From: an uncultured Ectothiorhodospiraceae bacterium
Lineage (GTDB): Bacteria; Pseudomonadota; Gammaproteobacteria; JAABTG01
Direction of reading: 5' to 3'
NCBI GenBank assembly: GCA_937867305.1
Contig: CALMKJ010000022.1
Span: 26,367-90,366 of the forward strand
DNA length: 64,000 nt
Below are positions 8,901 to 18,909 of the stretch, piece after piece. The notes beneath the pieces are model-generated. The model worked only from the letters and a program-made list of their open reading frames with translations. It ran no database searches and was not told the origin of the DNA. The first letter of the stretch is position 1; each line of letters begins with the position of its first letter. The translations under genes were made by a program, and so were the position numbers.

Positions 8901-8930
8901 TTGTCGGTACAGGGGGCGCTATGGTATAAA
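8901..8930 (+). promoter_or_regulatory. Candidate sigma-70-type promoter for rpsB-tsf
   Basis: TTGTCG (8901-8906), an 18-base spacer, then TATAAA (8925-8930), in the 229-base gap between divergent map and rpsB. TATAAA stands out in an otherwise GC-rich gap. Transcription from here would give a leader of about 160 nt before rpsB, long enough to hold an S2-type autoregulatory structure, which I cannot confirm. Confidence 0.5.
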
Positions 8931-9095
8931 CCGGCGCCCCGTAAAGGCAAACCGAGGCCCGGGCTCGGCATCGAGCGGCGGGCCGCAAGCGACGCACACG
9001 TGCCGTCACACGCGCCGGGGTGCCCCGCGGCTCGAAGCCCGGGGTTGGCGCGCGGGGCGCGTGGAGGCTCAACCCGACCCGCGAGGACGAATCCG

Positions 9096-9947
9096 ATGGC
9101 AGCAGTGACGATGCGTGACATGCTGGAGGCCGGCGTGCACTTCGGCCACCAGACCCGGTTCTGGAATCCCAAGATGGCGCCCTTCATCTTCGGCGACCGC
9201 AACCGGATCCACATCATCAATCTCGAGAAGTCCCTTCCCCTGTACCTCGATGCCGTGAACTTCTGCGGCCGCATGGCTGCGAACAACGGCACGGTCCTGT
9301 TCGTCGGCACCAAGCGCTCTGCCCAGGACGCGGTGCGCGAGGCGGCGCAGCGCTGCGGCATGCCCTACGTGAACCGGCGCTGGCTCGGCGGCATGCTCAC
9401 CAACTTCAAGACCGTCAAGCAGTCCATTGCCCGGCTGAAGGAGCTGGCGGCGATGATGGAAGACGGCAGCGTGGACCGCGTGAACAAGAAGGAAGGCCTG
9501 CTGCTGCGGCGCGAGCTGGAAAAGCTCGAGGCCAGCCTCGGCGGAATCAAGGATATGGGCGGGCTCCCCGACGCGCTCTTCGTGATCGACGTGGGCTTCG
9601 AGAAGATTGCCATCAGCGAGGCCGCCAAGCTCGGGATCCCTGTGGTGGGGGTGGTGGACACCAACAACAGCCCGGACGGCGTGGACTACGTCATCCCCGG
9701 CAATGACGACGCCATTCGCTCGATCCAGCTCTACGTGGGCGGCGTCGCCGACGCCATCATCGACGGGCGCGAGCGGGCCCAGGCCGTTCTGACGGGCAAG
9801 CCCGAGGAGGCGGACGACGCCTCCGCACGGCGGCCGGCCCGGCGCCGCCCGGCGGCGCGCCCGCGCGGGCGTGGCGCGGCAGGAGACGCGGCGGAGTTGG
9901 ATTCGACTGCCGAAGACCTGGCCGCGGAAGCCGGCGCAGAGGGTTGA
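9096..9947 (+). CDS. rpsB: 30S ribosomal protein S2
   Basis: 283 residues. The core has the S2 signatures [22 protein letters not shown] (first 18 or so residues), [51 protein letters not shown] and [26 protein letters not shown]. The last ~45 residues are an unusual tail: an Arg/Ala/Pro-rich stretch, then an acidic Ala/Glu stretch. E. coli S2 has 241 residues, so the tail is an addition. It is the first gene of the large forward cluster. Confidence 0.98.
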   Translation: MAAVTMRDMLEAGVHFGHQTRFWNPKMAPFIFGDRNRIHIINLEKSLPLYLDAVNFCGRMAANNGTVLFVGTKRSAQDAVREAAQRCGMPYVNRRWLGGMLTNFKTVKQSIARLKELAAMMEDGSVDRVNKKEGLLLRRELEKLEASLGGIKDMGGLPDALFVIDVGFEKIAISEAAKLGIPVVGVVDTNNSPDGVDYVIPGNDDAIRSIQLYVGGVADAIIDGRERAQAVLTGKPEEADDASARRPARRRPAARPRGRGAAGDAAELDSTAEDLAAEAGAEG

Positions 9948-9958
9948 CGGAGGCCCGG

Positions 9959-9972
9959 GGCCCCGAGGGGCC
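9959..9972 (+). other. Short hairpin just after rpsB
   Basis: GGCCCC - GA - GGGGCC, a perfect 6-bp palindrome starting 12 bases after the rpsB stop. It precedes a second, stronger hairpin in the same gap. Together they could stop or slow part of the transcription between rpsB and tsf. Confidence 0.45.
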
Positions 9973-9993
9973 TGCCGGGTCGGATTCCACGTC

Positions 9994-10015
9994 CGCGGGA
10001 GGGTTCCCTCCCGCG
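9994..10015 (+). other. Strong hairpin in the rpsB-tsf gap
   Basis: The arms CGCGGGAGGG and CCCTCCCGCG form a perfect stem of up to 10 bp with a turn around TT, ending 21 bases before the tsf ATG. There is no T run, so it may act as an attenuator, an RNA-processing site or a 3' stabiliser. In E. coli the rpsB-tsf gap also holds a terminator-like structure; the comparison is inference. Confidence 0.55.
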
Positions 10016-10036
10016 CGGATAGCGAGGCCTATTCCT

Positions 10037-10921
10037 ATGGAAATCAACGCAGCACTCGTGCGCGAGCTGCGCGAGCGGACCGGCGCCGGCATGATGGATT
10101 GCAAGAAGGCGCTGGTGGAGGCGGGGGGCGACATCGAGGTCGCCGTGGAGTTGATGCGCAAGTCCGGCGCGGCCAAGGCGGACAAGCGCGCCGGCCGTGT
10201 CGCGGCCGAGGGCGTGGTGACCCTCGAGACGTCGCCGGACGGTGCTGCCGTGGCGATGGCCGAGGTCAACAGCGAGACCGACTTCGTCGCCAAGGGCGAC
10301 GAGTTCCAGACGTTTGCCCAGGAGGTGGCCGCCGCGGCGCTTGCGGCCGCGCCGACGGACGTGGACGCCCTGGGCGCGGTGGCGTTGCCGGGGCGCAACG
10401 GGCTGACCGTGGCGGAACGCCGGCGCGAGCTCATCGCCAAGATCGGCGAGAACATGAACGTGCGCCGCGTCTACCGGCGTGAGCGGGGGGCGGGGGTGCT
10501 CGGCGTCTACCGGCACGGAACCCGGATCGGGGTGGTCGTGCACCTGGAGGGCGGTGACGCCGCGCTCGCGAAGGACATCGCCATGCACGTGGCGGCCAGC
10601 CGCCCGGTGGCGATCGACGGCGCGGGGCTGCCGGCCGAGCTGCTCGCCAAGGAGCGGGAGATCTACCTCGCCCAGGCCCAGGAAAGCGGGAAGCCCGCGG
10701 ACATCGTCCAGAAGATGGTCGAGGGGCGGGTCAAGAAGTTCATGCAGGAGGTGACGCTCCTCGGTCAGCCCTTCGTGAAGGACCCCGAGACGACCGTCGC
10801 CCAGCTCCTGGCCAAGCACAAGGCGCGGGTGATCGCCTTCGAGCGTTTTGCCGTCGGGGAGGGCCTGGAGAAGAAGTCGGGCAACTTCGCGGAAGAGGTG
10901 ATGGCCCAGGCGGGTCGCTGA
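10037..10921 (+). CDS. tsf: Translation elongation factor Ts
   Basis: 294 residues. EF-Ts releases GDP from EF-Tu. The N-terminal UBA-like block [25 protein letters not shown] is clear. The key [10 protein letters not shown] motif, whose Asp/Phe insert near the EF-Tu Mg2+ site, starts at residue 81. The dimerisation/coiled-coil stretch lies near [15 protein letters not shown], and the C-terminal [23 protein letters not shown] is typical. The ATG at 10037 gives the family N-terminus; the ribosome site is weak and sits just after a hairpin. Confidence 0.98.
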   Translation: MEINAALVRELRERTGAGMMDCKKALVEAGGDIEVAVELMRKSGAAKADKRAGRVAAEGVVTLETSPDGAAVAMAEVNSETDFVAKGDEFQTFAQEVAAAALAAAPTDVDALGAVALPGRNGLTVAERRRELIAKIGENMNVRRVYRRERGAGVLGVYRHGTRIGVVVHLEGGDAALAKDIAMHVAASRPVAIDGAGLPAELLAKEREIYLAQAQESGKPADIVQKMVEGRVKKFMQEVTLLGQPFVKDPETTVAQLLAKHKARVIAFERFAVGEGLEKKSGNFAEEVMAQAGR

Positions 10922-10952
10922 CGCGGCCCGGCCCCTGCGAGGACGGAGCGTG

Positions 10953-11708
10953 ATGGAAGGGAAAATGGGGCAGGGGGCGGCTTCCACGGCCTATCGCCGG
11001 ATTCTGGTCAAGCTGAGCGGCGAGGCGCTGATGGGTGAGGGGGAGTGGGGGATCGACCCGCTCGTCCTCGCCCGCGTCGCCAGCGCAGTAGGGGAGGTGC
11101 GGGCGGCGGGCGTGGAAGTGGCCCTGGTGATCGGCGGGGGCAACATCTTTCGGGGCGCGACGCTGGCGGCCTCGGGGCTCGACCGGGTCACGAGCGACCA
11201 CATGGGCATGCTGGCCACGGTCATCAACGCCCTCGCCCTGCAGGACGCACTCGAGCGTGCCGGCCTGTTCGTGCGCGTGATGTCCGCCATCCGGATCCAG
11301 GAGGTCTGCGAGGACTACATCCGGCGCCGGGCGGTACGCCACCTGGAAAAGGGGCGGGTCGTGGTCTTCGCCGCGGGGACCGGCAACCCGTTCTTCACCA
11401 CCGATTCCGCGGCCGCCCTGCGTGCGGTCGAGGTGAACGCGGACCTCATGGTCAAGGCGACCAAGGTCGACGGCGTGTTCTCCGACGACCCGGTTCGCAA
11501 TCCCTCGGCGCAGCGCTACGATTGGCTGGGATACGACGAGGTGATCGAGCGCAAGCTCAGGGTGATGGACGCCACCGCGGTCGTGCTCTGCCGTGACCAC
11601 GGCCTGCCGCTGCGGGTGGTGGACATGAACCAGCCCGGTGTGCTGATGCGGGTCGTCTCCGGGGAGCCGGTCGGGACCCTGGTGAGCGCGACACGCCCCG
11701 GCGCCTGA
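10953..11708 (+). CDS. pyrH: Uridylate kinase
   Basis: 251 residues. The bacterial hexameric UMP kinase makes UDP from UMP and ATP; it belongs to the amino-acid kinase fold, not the eukaryotic type. Motifs seen: [13 protein letters not shown] (phosphate-binding), [63 protein letters not shown] and a C-terminal [21 protein letters not shown]. The ATG at 10953 has GAGGA at 10939-10943; GTG 10950 and ATG 10965 are in-frame alternatives. It sits 31 bases after tsf. Confidence 0.97.
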   Translation: MEGKMGQGAASTAYRRILVKLSGEALMGEGEWGIDPLVLARVASAVGEVRAAGVEVALVIGGGNIFRGATLAASGLDRVTSDHMGMLATVINALALQDALERAGLFVRVMSAIRIQEVCEDYIRRRAVRHLEKGRVVVFAAGTGNPFFTTDSAAALRAVEVNADLMVKATKVDGVFSDDPVRNPSAQRYDWLGYDEVIERKLRVMDATAVVLCRDHGLPLRVVDMNQPGVLMRVVSGEPVGTLVSATRPGA

Positions 11709-11726
11709 GTACGTGGAGACAAGTCC

Positions 11727-12287
11727 ATGACGATCAACGACGTCACCACTGACGCCAAGACCCGGATGGCCCGGAGCATCGACGCCCTGCGCCAGGAACT
11801 GAGCAAGGTCCGCACGGGGCGGGCACACCCGAGCCTGCTGGACCACGTCCGGGTCTCCTACTACGGATCCGACATGCCCCTCAACCAGGTGGCGAACGTG
11901 TCGGTGCAGGATGCCCGGACCCTGGGGGTCGCACCGTACGACAAGGGGATGGTCAGCGCGGTCGAGAAGGCCATCCGGGACTCGGACCTGGGACTGAACC
12001 CGGTCACCGCGGGGACACTCATCCGCGTTCCGTTGCCGGCCCTGACCGAGGAGCGTCGCCGGGACCTGATCAAGGTCGTCCGCCACGAGGCCGAGGCGGC
12101 TCGGGTCGCGGTGCGCAACGTCCGCCGGGAGGCAAACCACGCACTGAAGGAGCTGGTCAAGGAGAAGCTGGTCTCCGAGGACCAGGAGCGGCGGGCCGAG
12201 GAGGAGGTCCAGAAGCTGACCGACCGTTTCATCGTGGAGGTCGACAAGGTCCTGCAGGCGAAGGAAGCGGACCTGATGGAAATCTGA
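11727..12287 (+). CDS. frr: Ribosome recycling factor
   Basis: 186 residues, normal for RRF, which with EF-G splits post-termination ribosomes. Domain I helix pieces [27 protein letters not shown], the domain II segment [19 protein letters not shown] and the C-terminal helix ([26 protein letters not shown]...) match the family. It follows pyrH by 18 bases and precedes uppS by 14 bases. Confidence 0.97.
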   Translation: MTINDVTTDAKTRMARSIDALRQELSKVRTGRAHPSLLDHVRVSYYGSDMPLNQVANVSVQDARTLGVAPYDKGMVSAVEKAIRDSDLGLNPVTAGTLIRVPLPALTEERRRDLIKVVRHEAEAARVAVRNVRREANHALKELVKEKLVSEDQERRAEEEVQKLTDRFIVEVDKVLQAKEADLMEI

Positions 12288-12301
12288 GGTCCGGTCCCGG
12301 C

Positions 12302-13069
12302 ATGCCAGTCGGCGAACAGACCGCCCGGCGCGAGAGGCGGGTTCCCAGGCACGTAGCCATCATCATGGACGGCAACGGCCGCTGGGCCGAGCGCCGTCAC
12401 CTTCCCCGGTTCGCCGGCCACAAGGCCGGGGTGGACGCCCTGAGGGTCGCGGTCGAGAGCGCAGGCCGGCGCGGCGTGAAGGTCCTCACCGTCTTTGCCT
12501 TCAGCAGCGAGAACTGGCGCCGGCCCGAAGAGGAGGTTGGCCTGTTGATGGGGCTGTTCCTGACCGCGCTCGAGCAGCGGGTGCAGGAGCTCCACGAGAA
12601 CAACGTCCGGGTGCGGGTCGTCGGTGACCGCACCGCGTTCAACGCCAGGCTCCAGCAGCGCATCGAGGAGGCGGAACGCCTGACCCGCGCGAACGACGGG
12701 CTGCAGCTGATCATCGCGGCCAATTACGGGGGACGCTGGGACGTGGTCCAGGCCGCGCGCCGGGTGGCCGAGGCGGTCCAATCCGGCACCCTCGCACCCG
12801 GGCAGGTCGACCTCGAGGTCTTCGCCTCCCACCTGTGCCTGCACGGCGTGCCGGAGCCGGACCTCTTCATCCGGACCGGGGGGGAGCGGCGGGTCAGCAA
12901 CTTCCTGCTCTGGGACCTCGCCTACACGGAGCTCTATTTCACGGACACGCTCTGGCCCGACTTCGACGCCGAGGCACTCGACCAGGCCCTCGCCTCTTAC
13001 GCGGCCCGCCAGAGACGGTTCGGGAAGACCGGGCAACAGGTCGAGCAGGGCGAAGGCGAGCACGGCTGA
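12302..13069 (+). CDS. uppS: Undecaprenyl diphosphate synthase
   Basis: 255 residues. This cis-prenyltransferase adds eight isoprene units to FPP to make the C55 carrier lipid for peptidoglycan and O-antigen. IIMDGNGRWA (catalytic Asp23), FAGHKAGVDALR, FAFSSENWRRP, IIAANYGGRWD and the C-terminal DLFIRTGGERRVSNFLLWDLAYTEL block are intact. The ATG at 12302 is 14 bases after frr. Confidence 0.97.
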   Translation: MPVGEQTARRERRVPRHVAIIMDGNGRWAERRHLPRFAGHKAGVDALRVAVESAGRRGVKVLTVFAFSSENWRRPEEEVGLLMGLFLTALEQRVQELHENNVRVRVVGDRTAFNARLQQRIEEAERLTRANDGLQLIIAANYGGRWDVVQAARRVAEAVQSGTLAPGQVDLEVFASHLCLHGVPEPDLFIRTGGERRVSNFLLWDLAYTELYFTDTLWPDFDAEALDQALASYAARQRRFGKTGQQVEQGEGEHG

Positions 13070-13165
13070 CGGCCGGTTCCCCCGTGCTCCATGGCTTTTC
13101 CCACCCCGCCCCGAAGCACCCCTGGCTGGGGTGCCCCGGGCGATGGTTCTGACTCCGGAGGTACG

Positions 13166-13999
13166 GTGAGTGGTCTGAGACAGCGTGTCCTCACCGCCGT
13201 GGTCCTGGGGCTCGGTGCGCTCGCGGCCATCTTCTGGCTCCCGACCCCCGCATTCGGCGTCGTCACCGCGGGCGTCGTCCTCGCGGGCGGGTGGGAGTGG
13301 TCGCGGCTCGCCGGCTGGACCGACGCAGCCCACCGGCGGGTCTTCCTGCTCGTGCTCGCCGTGGTCCTCGCGGCGGCGGCAGTCCTGGTGCACCGGGGTG
13401 GGCTCGCCCTCGTGCTGGTCGCCGGGGCCCTCTGGTGGCTCGCCGCCCTGGGGCTGGTGCTGCGCTACGAGCGGTCCGGCAGGGGGCTGCCGACCCCGGC
13501 GGGGCTGCGGCGCGCGCTGGCCGGGCACCTGACGCTCGTGCCGGCCTGGGCGGCCCTGGTGGCGTTGCACGCGCATGGGGATTGGGGGTCGGCGTGGGTG
13601 TTCTTCCTGGCCGCCCTGGTGTGGCTCGCGGACATCGGCGCCTATTTCGCGGGCCGGCGCTGGGGCCGCCGTCGCCTGGCCGTGCGGGTGAGCCCCGGGA
13701 AGAGCTGGGAAGGGGTCGCCGGCGGCACGTTGGCTGCGCTGGCGTGGACCCTCGTGGCCGCACTCGTGGCGGGGTTGCCGCCCACCCGGTGGCCCGCCCT
13801 GCTGCTCGTGGCGGTGGGTACCGTGGCCGCGTCGGTGCTCGGTGACCTGAGCGAGAGCCTGTTCAAGCGCGAGGCCCAGGTCAAGGACAGCGGCGACCTG
13901 TTGCCGGGGCACGGCGGCGTCCTCGACCGCATCGACAGCCTGACCGCGGCGGCGCCGGTCTTCCTGCTGCTCGGGCAGTGGGCCGGGGTACTGCCGTGA
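13166..13999 (+). CDS. cdsA: Phosphatidate cytidylyltransferase
   Basis: 277 residues, an inner-membrane enzyme making CDP-diacylglycerol from phosphatidate and CTP. Seven to eight hydrophobic segments are evident. The C-terminal CDP-DAG synthase signature is complete: [20 protein letters not shown] followed by VLDRIDSL. The GTG at 13166 with GGAGG just upstream is preferred; an ATG at 13091 would add 25 residues of Pro/Gly/Ser-rich sequence unlike the family. Its stop TGA overlaps the dxr start (GTGA). Confidence 0.95.
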   Translation: MSGLRQRVLTAVVLGLGALAAIFWLPTPAFGVVTAGVVLAGGWEWSRLAGWTDAAHRRVFLLVLAVVLAAAAVLVHRGGLALVLVAGALWWLAALGLVLRYERSGRGLPTPAGLRRALAGHLTLVPAWAALVALHAHGDWGSAWVFFLAALVWLADIGAYFAGRRWGRRRLAVRVSPGKSWEGVAGGTLAALAWTLVAALVAGLPPTRWPALLLVAVGTVAASVLGDLSESLFKREAQVKDSGDLLPGHGGVLDRIDSLTAAAPVFLLLGQWAGVLP

Positions 14000-15186
14000 A
14001 GGGCGTCGCCATCCTCGGCGCGACGGGCACCATCGGGCTGAACACCCTGGACGTTCTCGCCCGTCACCCGGACCGTTTCCGCGTCGTGGCCCTCACGGCG
14101 AACACCGACGACGCCCGGCTCGCCGAGCAGTGCGAGCGCTGGAAGCCTGCCTTCGCGGTCATGGCCGACGCGGCCGCTGCCAGGCGCCTCGCGCGGCGGC
14201 TCCAGGCCTCGGCTCCAGAGGTCCGGGTGCTCTCGGGTGTCGCGGGGCTGGAGACCGTGGCGCAGCTGCCCGAGGTCTCCAGCGTGATGGCCGGGATCGT
14301 CGGTGCCGCGGCCTTGCTCCCGACGCTTGCCGCGGCGCGCGCGGGAAAGCGGGTGCTGCTCGCCAACAAGGAAGCGCTCGTGATGTCGGGTCGCCTGTTC
14401 CTGGACACCGCGCGGCGCCACGGCGCCGAGGTCCTGCCCATCGACAGCGAGCACAACGCCATCTTCCAGTGCATGCCGCGCGACTATGGCCGCGGGTTGG
14501 ATTCCGTCGGCGTGCGCCGTATCCTCCTGACCGCGTCGGGGGGACCGTTTCGCACCCGCACGCTCGCGAGTCTCGATGCGGCGACGCCGGAAGAGGCCTG
14601 CGCCCACCCGAACTGGGTGATGGGGCGCAAGATCTCGGTCGACTCGGCCACCATGATGAACAAGGGCCTGGAGGTGCTCGAGGCCTGCTGGCTCTTCGAC
14701 ACCACACCCGACCGGGTGGAGGTCCTGGTGCATCCCCAGAGCGTCATTCACTCGATGGTCGAATACCAGGACGGCTCGGTGCTCGGGCAACTCGGGAATC
14801 CCGACATGCGTACCCCCATCGCCCACGCGTTGGCCTGGCCCGAGCGCATCGGATCGGGCGTCGCCACGCTGGACCTGGTGTCCATCGGGCGGCTCGATTT
14901 CGAGCCCCCCGACCCGCACCGTTTCCCCTGTCTGCGGCTCGCCCGCGAGGTGGCCGAGGCGGGGGGCACGGCCCCCGCGATCCTCAACGCCGCCAACGAG
15001 GTCGCCGTGGAGGCGTTTCTCGGCCGCCGACTGCGCTTCACCGACATCCCGCGCGTCATCGAGGCGGCGCTGTCGGTCCTGCCGGCGCGTCCGGCCGAGG
15101 AGCTCGACGTGATCCTCGAGGACGACCGGCGGTCGCGCGAGGTCGCGCTCGATTTCGTGCGCCGGCTCGAGCCCGGGCACGCCTGA
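13996..15186 (+). CDS. dxr: 1-deoxy-D-xylulose 5-phosphate reductoisomerase
   Basis: 396 residues. DXR makes MEP from DXP, the committed step of the non-mevalonate isoprenoid pathway that feeds UppS upstream. The NADPH motif GATGTIG is at residues 8-14. [21 protein letters not shown] (metal ligands Asp150 and Glu152, the same numbers as in E. coli), ASGGPFR and [21 protein letters not shown] are intact. The GTG at 13996 overlaps the cdsA stop by 4 bases, implying coupling; a GTG at 13978 is less likely. Confidence 0.97.
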   Translation: MKGVAILGATGTIGLNTLDVLARHPDRFRVVALTANTDDARLAEQCERWKPAFAVMADAAAARRLARRLQASAPEVRVLSGVAGLETVAQLPEVSSVMAGIVGAAALLPTLAAARAGKRVLLANKEALVMSGRLFLDTARRHGAEVLPIDSEHNAIFQCMPRDYGRGLDSVGVRRILLTASGGPFRTRTLASLDAATPEEACAHPNWVMGRKISVDSATMMNKGLEVLEACWLFDTTPDRVEVLVHPQSVIHSMVEYQDGSVLGQLGNPDMRTPIAHALAWPERIGSGVATLDLVSIGRLDFEPPDPHRFPCLRLAREVAEAGGTAPAILNAANEVAVEAFLGRRLRFTDIPRVIEAALSVLPARPAEELDVILEDDRRSREVALDFVRRLEPGHA

Positions 15187-15189
15187 GCC

Positions 15190-16554
15190 ATGGAAGCGCT
15201 GTCCAGCCTCGTCTGGTTCCTGGTGGCCCTCGGCATCCTGATCACGGTGCACGAGGCCGGTCACTTCCTGGTGGCCAAGCGGCTGGGGGTGAAGGTGCTG
15301 CGCTTCTCCCTCGGTTTCGGCCGGCCTCTCTGGATGCGCCGGTACGGGCCGGACCGCACCGAGTACGTGGTGGCAGCCTTGCCGCTTGGTGGCTACGTCA
15401 AGATGCTGGACGAGCGGGAAGGGCCCGTGGCACCGGCGGAGCGGGGGCGGTCCTTCAACCGCCAGCCCCTGTGGGTGCGGTTCGCCGTCGTCGCCGCGGG
15501 ACCGGCCGCCAACCTCGCCTTTGCCCTGTTCGCCTACTGGCTGATGTTCGTCGTGGGCGTGACGGGTCTGCGGCCTCTCGTGGGGTCGGTGGAGGTGGGC
15601 TCCCCGGCCGCGGGGGCCGGCCTCAAGGCGGGAGACGAGGTGCTGGCCGTCGCCGGTGAGCCGATCGTCACCTGGGACGGGGTGCTGCAAGGCCTCATCG
15701 ACGCGGCGCTCGACGGAACGCCCGTCCTGTTGGAGGTCCGCGGTCGCGGGGGGGGCACGCGGGAGGTGGAGCTGGACCTCCGGGGGACCGAGCTCGAAGA
15801 ACTCGCCGCCGGGTCGGTCCTGGAACATCTGGGGGTGCGGGCGGCACGCCAGGAGCTGGCCCCGGTGATCGGAAAGGTCGAGTCGGGTGGAGCCGCCGCC
15901 CGGGCCGGTCTGCGGCCCGGCGACCGGCTCACGAGCGCAGACGGCCAGCCGGTCGGGAACTGGCAGACCTGGGTCGAGTACGTCCGCTCCCACGGGGGCC
16001 GTGACATCGTGCTCGAACTGGAGCGCGAGGGTGCCACCGTCACCCTCGAAGTGCGTCCCGACCTGGTCCAGGGAGCGCAGGGGCCGGTGGGCCGGGTCGG
16101 GGCCGCGGTGCAGGTCGACGAGGACGCCGAGGCCGGTGACTACGCGACCGAGCGGTACGGGCCCCTCGCAGCCCTCGGGCGGGCCGCCGGCAGGACCTGG
16201 GAGGTCTCGACGCTCACCCTGCGCATGATCGGCAAGATGCTGACCCTGCAGGTCTCGGTCGACAACCTGAGCGGCCCCATCAGCATCGCCCAGTACGCGG
16301 GACACTCGGCGCGCGGCGGGCTCTCGCGCTTCCTGGAGTTCCTCGGCGTCGTCAGCGTCAGCCTGGCGGTGCTGAACCTGCTCCCGATTCCGCTACTGGA
16401 TGGGGGGCACCTGATGTATTATCTGGTTGAACTGATTAAGGGTAGGCCCGTGTCCGAGGAGGTTCAGATGATCGGTCAGCGGGTCGGGCTCGCCATGCTC
16501 ATCGGGCTCATGGGTCTGGCGTTCATGAACGACCTGGCGCGCGTGCTGGGTTAG
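15190..16554 (+). CDS. rseP: Site-2 protease RseP (regulator of sigma-E protease)
   Basis: 454 residues, an inner-membrane zinc protease that cuts RseA to release sigma-E and also clears signal peptides. The HEAGH zinc motif is at 21-25 in the first membrane helix. Two periplasmic PDZ domains follow (about 115-200 and 215-295; note VGSPAAGAGLKAGDEVL and [17 protein letters not shown]). The last part has NLLPIPLLDGGHL, the third zinc ligand. The start ATG is 3 bases after dxr. Its position before bamA is the classical arrangement. Confidence 0.97.
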   Translation: MEALSSLVWFLVALGILITVHEAGHFLVAKRLGVKVLRFSLGFGRPLWMRRYGPDRTEYVVAALPLGGYVKMLDEREGPVAPAERGRSFNRQPLWVRFAVVAAGPAANLAFALFAYWLMFVVGVTGLRPLVGSVEVGSPAAGAGLKAGDEVLAVAGEPIVTWDGVLQGLIDAALDGTPVLLEVRGRGGGTREVELDLRGTELEELAAGSVLEHLGVRAARQELAPVIGKVESGGAAARAGLRPGDRLTSADGQPVGNWQTWVEYVRSHGGRDIVLELEREGATVTLEVRPDLVQGAQGPVGRVGAAVQVDEDAEAGDYATERYGPLAALGRAAGRTWEVSTLTLRMIGKMLTLQVSVDNLSGPISIAQYAGHSARGGLSRFLEFLGVVSVSLAVLNLLPIPLLDGGHLMYYLVELIKGRPVSEEVQMIGQRVGLAMLIGLMGLAFMNDLARVLG

Positions 16555-16577
16555 ACCGCGGTACCTCTGATCACGAT

Positions 16578-18878
16578 ATGACCTCGCTCGGCCGGGTTTT
16601 CCTCGCCCCGTTTCTCATCGCACTGTGGGTCTCGCCGGCCGCTCGGGCGGCGGAGAGCTTCGTGGTTCGCGACATCCGCGTGGACGGGTTGCAGCGGATC
16701 TCGGCCGGCACGGTGTTCAATTATCTCCCCGTCAAGGTCGGGGAGACCTTCGACGACGCGCGTTCCGCCGAGGCCGTGCGGGCGCTGTTCAAAACGGGAT
16801 TCTTCCAGGACGTCTCGCTCCTGCGCGAGGGCCAGCTGCTGGTCGTGAACGTCGTCGAGCGGCCGGCGGTCGGAGAGATCTCCTTCTCCGGGAACAAGAA
16901 CCTCGAGACCGACAAGCTCAAGGATTCGTTGAAACAGGTCGGATTCGCGGAGGGTCGCATCTTCGATCAGGCGATCCTCGATCGGGTGCAGCAGGACCTG
17001 CGCGAGCTCTACTTCTCCCAGGGCCGCTACGCCGTGAAGGTGGAGTCGACGGTCACGCCCCTCGAGCGCAACCGCGTCGGCGTCAACTTCGACATCACGG
17101 AGGGAGACGTCGCCCGCATCAAGCAAATCCGGGTCGTCGGCAACCAGAGTTTCTCCGAAGACACGCTGCTCGATCTCTTCCAGCTCTCGACGCCGACCTG
17201 GTCCAGTTGGTTCACCAAGAACGACCAGTACTCGAAGCAGAAACTCTCGGGCGACCTCGAGGCGTTGCGCTCCTTCTATCTGGACCGCGGATTCATCAAC
17301 TTCAACATCGACTCGACGCAGGTCTCCCTGACCCCGGACAAGAAGGACGTCTTCCTGACGGTCAACCTCTCCGAGGGTGATCGATACCGGATCGGCGACG
17401 TCAAGCTCGCAGGGGAGCTCCCGGTGGCGGCGGACGAGCTCTCGAAGCTGGTGCAGATCCGGCAGGGCGCGGAGTTCTCGCGCAAGCAGGTGACCGAGAC
17501 CAGCACCAAGATCGCAGAGCGCCTCGGGGACGAGGGCTACGCCTTCGCGAACATCAACGCGATCCCGGAGATCCAGGAGAAGACCAAGACGGTCAACCTG
17601 ACCTTCTTCGTCGATCCGGGCAAGCGCGTGTACGTGCGCCGCATCGCCTTCAAGGGCAACGCCCGGACCTCCGACGAGGTCATGCGGCGCGAGATGCGCC
17701 AGATGGAGAGCGCCCCCATCTCGACGAGCAAGGTCAAGCGCTCCCAGCAGCGTCTGGAGCGCCTCGGATTCTTCGAAGAGGTCGACGTGGAGACCCCGGC
17801 CGTCGCCGGGACCACGGACGAGGTGGACGTCAATTTCAGCGTGAAGGAGCGCCCGTCGGGCAACCTGATGGCCGGCATCGGCTATGCCCAGACCCAGGGC
17901 CTGATCTTCAATGCGAGCATCAGCCAGGAGAACTTCCTCGGCACCGGAAAGCGGGTCCAGCTCATCTTCAACAACAGCAAGGTCCTGCAGACCTATCTCT
18001 TTTCCTACACCAACCCGTACTGGACGGCGGACGGGGTCAGCCGTGGTTTCGACCTCTACAAGCGCAAGGTCGACGCCGAGGACGCGAACATCAGCGACTA
18101 CACCGCCGACCGCTACGGCGGGAACGTCCACTTCGGCATCCCGCTGACGGAGCACGACACCATCAACCTCGGGGTCGGCGGCGAGCGCATCAAGATCAAG
18201 ACCGGGACCTATCCGTCGAACGTCGTTCAGGACTTCCTGGAGGACGAAGGCGACGAGTACACGGTCGTCCCCGTCACGCTCGGGTACGCGCACGATACCC
18301 GCAACCGCGCGATCTTCCCGGACGAAGGCGGTATCACGCGGGTGAGCGGGGAGGTCGACATCCCGGGGGGTGACCTTTCGTACTACAAGGTCACGCTGCG
18401 TCAGGAGTGGTATCAGGCCCTCACCGAGCGGTTCACCTTCCACCTGACCGGCGAGACGGCCTACGGAGACGGCTTCGGCGGCACCAACGGACTGCCGTTC
18501 TTCGAGTATTTCTACGCGGGCGGTATCCGCTCGGTGCGTGGTTTCCGCGACAACACGCTCGGTCCGCGTGACAACTACGACGATCCGACGGGCGGAAACT
18601 TCCGGGCCTATGCCTCGGCCGAGCTCCTGATGCCCATGCCCTTCGCGAAGGACTCGAAGTCCGTGCGGCTCAGCACGTTCGTGGACGCGGGCAACGTCTG
18701 GATCACGGACGACCAGGTGAGGACGAGCGACGAAGGGCCGATACGGTACTCGGCGGGTGTGGCGACGAGCTGGTATTCCCCGCTCGGCCCGATCTCCGTG
18801 AGCTTCGCGTGGCCCCTCAACAAGCAGAGCGGCGACGACACGCAGGTCTTCCAGTTCACTCTGGGTGCGATGTTCTGA
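16578..18878 (+). CDS. bamA: Outer membrane protein assembly factor BamA
   Basis: 766 residues. BamA inserts beta-barrel proteins in the outer membrane. A signal peptide ends near PAARAAES. Five POTRA domains span roughly residues 24-425 (first FVVRDIRVDGLQRIS), and then a 16-strand barrel. The VRGF motif of loop 6 is at about 653-656, and the protein ends with an aromatic Phe (FTLGAMF), as needed for barrel assembly. It is 23 bases after rseP and 31 before skp. Confidence 0.98.
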   Translation: MTSLGRVFLAPFLIALWVSPAARAAESFVVRDIRVDGLQRISAGTVFNYLPVKVGETFDDARSAEAVRALFKTGFFQDVSLLREGQLLVVNVVERPAVGEISFSGNKNLETDKLKDSLKQVGFAEGRIFDQAILDRVQQDLRELYFSQGRYAVKVESTVTPLERNRVGVNFDITEGDVARIKQIRVVGNQSFSEDTLLDLFQLSTPTWSSWFTKNDQYSKQKLSGDLEALRSFYLDRGFINFNIDSTQVSLTPDKKDVFLTVNLSEGDRYRIGDVKLAGELPVAADELSKLVQIRQGAEFSRKQVTETSTKIAERLGDEGYAFANINAIPEIQEKTKTVNLTFFVDPGKRVYVRRIAFKGNARTSDEVMRREMRQMESAPISTSKVKRSQQRLERLGFFEEVDVETPAVAGTTDEVDVNFSVKERPSGNLMAGIGYAQTQGLIFNASISQENFLGTGKRVQLIFNNSKVLQTYLFSYTNPYWTADGVSRGFDLYKRKVDAEDANISDYTADRYGGNVHFGIPLTEHDTINLGVGGERIKIKTGTYPSNVVQDFLEDEGDEYTVVPVTLGYAHDTRNRAIFPDEGGITRVSGEVDIPGGDLSYYKVTLRQEWYQALTERFTFHLTGETAYGDGFGGTNGLPFFEYFYAGGIRSVRGFRDNTLGPRDNYDDPTGGNFRAYASAELLMPMPFAKDSKSVRLSTFVDAGNVWITDDQVRTSDEGPIRYSAGVATSWYSPLGPISVSFAWPLNKQSGDDTQVFQFTLGAMF

Positions 18879-18909
18879 CGCAATCCGTTCGGATCGGGGG
18901 AGGCATATC

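Noticed and set aside
13642..16305. 887 aa reverse frame over cdsA, dxr and rseP
   Set aside because: It crosses three intact forward genes and shows no domain; it is antisense noise.
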